DNA of 6,578 nucleotides from Gammaproteobacteria bacterium (GTDB taxonomy: Bacteria > Pseudomonadota > Gammaproteobacteria > Eutrophobiales > Eutrophobiaceae). The DNA lies in assembly GCA_015661095.1 (NCBI GenBank), contig JACVQI010000117.1, positions 1 through 6,578 on the forward strand, in the 5' to 3' direction. The number at the start of each line of letters is the position of its first letter. The stretch's first letter is position 1. This document shows, in pieces, positions 5,317 through 6,578 of the stretch. The position numbers and the translations under genes are program-made. The notes beneath the pieces were generated by a model. That model saw nothing but the letters and a program-made list of their open reading frames with translations, had not been told where the DNA came from and did not search any database.

Positions 5317-6578
5317 ATGGAAGTTCCGCAGGGTCTTTCTGATTATATAACTACAAAATTAATACCGATAAACAGGTTATCGAAGGAAAGTCACAAATTA
5401 TTACTCGATAACATCATTATCGAAACACACCCCGTCGATTCGTATTTATTTCAGCAGGGTGATAAGGATGACAACGTTTATTATCTGCTCGAAGGGAAAA
5501 TCAACATGATGGCGACAGATGAGTCGTCTTTTTCCATAGATGTTAACGTGGAACAGGCGTTTTATCCCATCGGGCAGATGCAGCCGAGGCAATATTCCGC
5601 CCATATCATCAGCGAGACGAAAACTTTAAGAATAAGCAAATCCCTGTTTGATACGCTCTTTGAATCGGATAAGTCAACACCACCCATCCCGGCGGATAGT
5701 GAGGATTCTGAATGCGACTGGATGACTCATTTATTGGAATCCAGAATATTCGCCAACATTCCACCACAGAATATTCAGAAAATATTCGCGCTGTTTGAGG
5801 AAATATCTGTCATAAAAAATGAGAAGGTTGTAAATCAGGGTGATGATGGTGATTATTTCTATATCATCAAGAACGGAAAATTTGATGTAACCAGAAGACT
5901 GGAAAAACAAAAGAAAGTGTTCAGGTTGGCGATTCTGCAGGAAGGAGAAACCTTTGGCGAGGAATCGTTATTGGGGAATATGCCGAGGAACGCCAGCGTC
6001 ATTGCAAAAACCGATGGTACGTTAATGCGTATCACCAAAGAATCATTTTTATCACTCATCAGGGATCCTGCAATCAAATGCGTCGATTATGAAGAAGCAA
6101 TACAGTTAATAGATAATGGAAGTGTCTGGCTTGACGTACGAGGACAGAATGAATTCGCGAAAAATGGATTGGCAGGTGGTGTGAACGTTCCTCTGAATAC
6201 ACTGCGTATCCAGATAAACAATCTGGATAAAGAAATTCGATATATAGTTTATTGTGACAATGGCTCCAGGAGCGCCATAGCCGCATACTTGCTGGTAAGT
6301 AAAGGTTACCTGGTGTCTCATTTGAAGGGGGGTATAAGCAGATATCAACAACAGTTAAGACGGGAACTGATCGGAGTAGCGGAGCCGGCTAATCAACTTG
6401 AATATTCAACGCAACCAATGTTGTCCGGAGCCAATCTGGTAGATCCCGCGCGACACAAAAAAGCCTTAAACGGAGTGGAGGCAATGGTACAGACGATATT
6501 GTCCCATCATAGTGAAAAGAATGAGTTGTCGATAGCAATCAGCACCGTGTTAAGCAGCGTATATCGACAACTGGAACA
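5317..6578 (+). CDS. Two cyclic-nucleotide-binding domains fused to a rhodanese domain, incomplete at the right edge
   Basis: Open from ATG 5317 to the window end (420 codons plus two bases, no stop). An in-frame TAA at 5296-5298 and the absence of another ATG after it fix the start; the Shine-Dalgarno is weak. cNBD1 (about 17-117) has YLFQQGDKDDNVYYLLEGK (43-61), but its phosphate-binding cassette is degenerate (YPIGQMQPRQYSAHII, 83-98). cNBD2 (about 145-255) has NQGDDGDYFYIIKNG and an intact cassette FGEESLLGNMPRNASV (213-228) with Glu215 and Arg224, the residues that normally hold cyclic nucleotide. A rhodanese domain (about 258-345) has WLDVR (271-275) and an active-site loop CDNGSRS with Cys313, the expected persulfide carrier. 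A further 75 residues, helical in appearance (ARHKKALNGVEAMVQTILSH), are not recognised. No helix-turn-helix is seen, so it is not a CRP/FNR transcription factor as far as visible. Probably cytosolic, coupling a signal or redox input to sulfur transfer; the partner is unknown. Confidence 0.9.
   Translation, partial: MEVPQGLSDYITTKLIPINRLSKESHKLLLDNIIIETHPVDSYLFQQGDKDDNVYYLLEGKINMMATDESSFSIDVNVEQAFYPIGQMQPRQYSAHIISETKTLRISKSLFDTLFESDKSTPPIPADSEDSECDWMTHLLESRIFANIPPQNIQKIFALFEEISVIKNEKVVNQGDDGDYFYIIKNGKFDVTRRLEKQKKVFRLAILQEGETFGEESLLGNMPRNASVIAKTDGTLMRITKESFLSLIRDPAIKCVDYEEAIQLIDNGSVWLDVRGQNEFAKNGLAGGVNVPLNTLRIQINNLDKEIRYIVYCDNGSRSAIAAYLLVSKGYLVSHLKGGISRYQQQLRRELIGVAEPANQLEYSTQPMLSGANLVDPARHKKALNGVEAMVQTILSHHSEKNELSIAISTVLSSVYRQLE

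Noticed and set aside
6074..6351. Minus-strand frames inside the rhodanese region
   Set aside because: They are antisense to the rhodanese domain, whose WLDVR and CDNGSRS motifs fix the plus-strand frame.

Overview
The window looks like bacterial chromosome, most likely from a gammaproteobacterium. This is an inference from outer-membrane beta-barrel proteins with Gram-negative signal peptides, tight Shine-Dalgarno spacing and a two-cNBD plus rhodanese regulator architecture; no marker gene fixes the taxon. I see no mobile element, CRISPR array, tRNA or rRNA. The left half is visibly richer in G+C than the right end, where intergenic DNA is very AT-rich.

Layout, left to right. (1) 1-704, minus strand: a porin-like outer-membrane barrel gene that runs off the left edge. 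Its reading frame is broken around 325-338, but homologous-looking sequence continues in another frame right to the edge. (2) 776-3133, minus: an intact 785-residue outer-membrane protein with a signal peptide, a low-complexity linker holding three copies of a GVTxxAQD-like repeat, a CBM9-like domain and a DUF5916 beta-barrel. Genes 2 and 1 are 71 bp apart and could be co-transcribed. (3) 3134-3570: a 437-bp non-coding leader/intergenic stretch. (4) 3571-4731, minus: a radical SAM enzyme of the COG1032 type with a CX4CX2C cluster motif. (5) 4732-4921: a short intergenic region with a duplicated block and two mutually exclusive potential hairpins. (6) 4922-5098, minus: a 58-residue single-span membrane protein with a near-ideal ribosome binding site. 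(7) 5099-5316: an AT-rich divergent promoter region. (8) 5317 to the right edge, plus strand: a protein with two cyclic-nucleotide-binding domains followed by a rhodanese domain and an unidentified C-terminal region, with no stop before the window ends.

How the parts may fit together: genes 1-2 are surface/outer-membrane functions. The radical SAM enzyme, the small membrane protein and the cNBD-rhodanese protein form a second neighbourhood, with the last two sharing a divergent intergenic region. A functional link between them is only a hypothesis. The points most worth following are the cNBD1-cNBD2-rhodanese fusion with one degenerate and one intact nucleotide-binding cassette, the small membrane protein beside it, and the structured, partly duplicated leader of the radical SAM gene.
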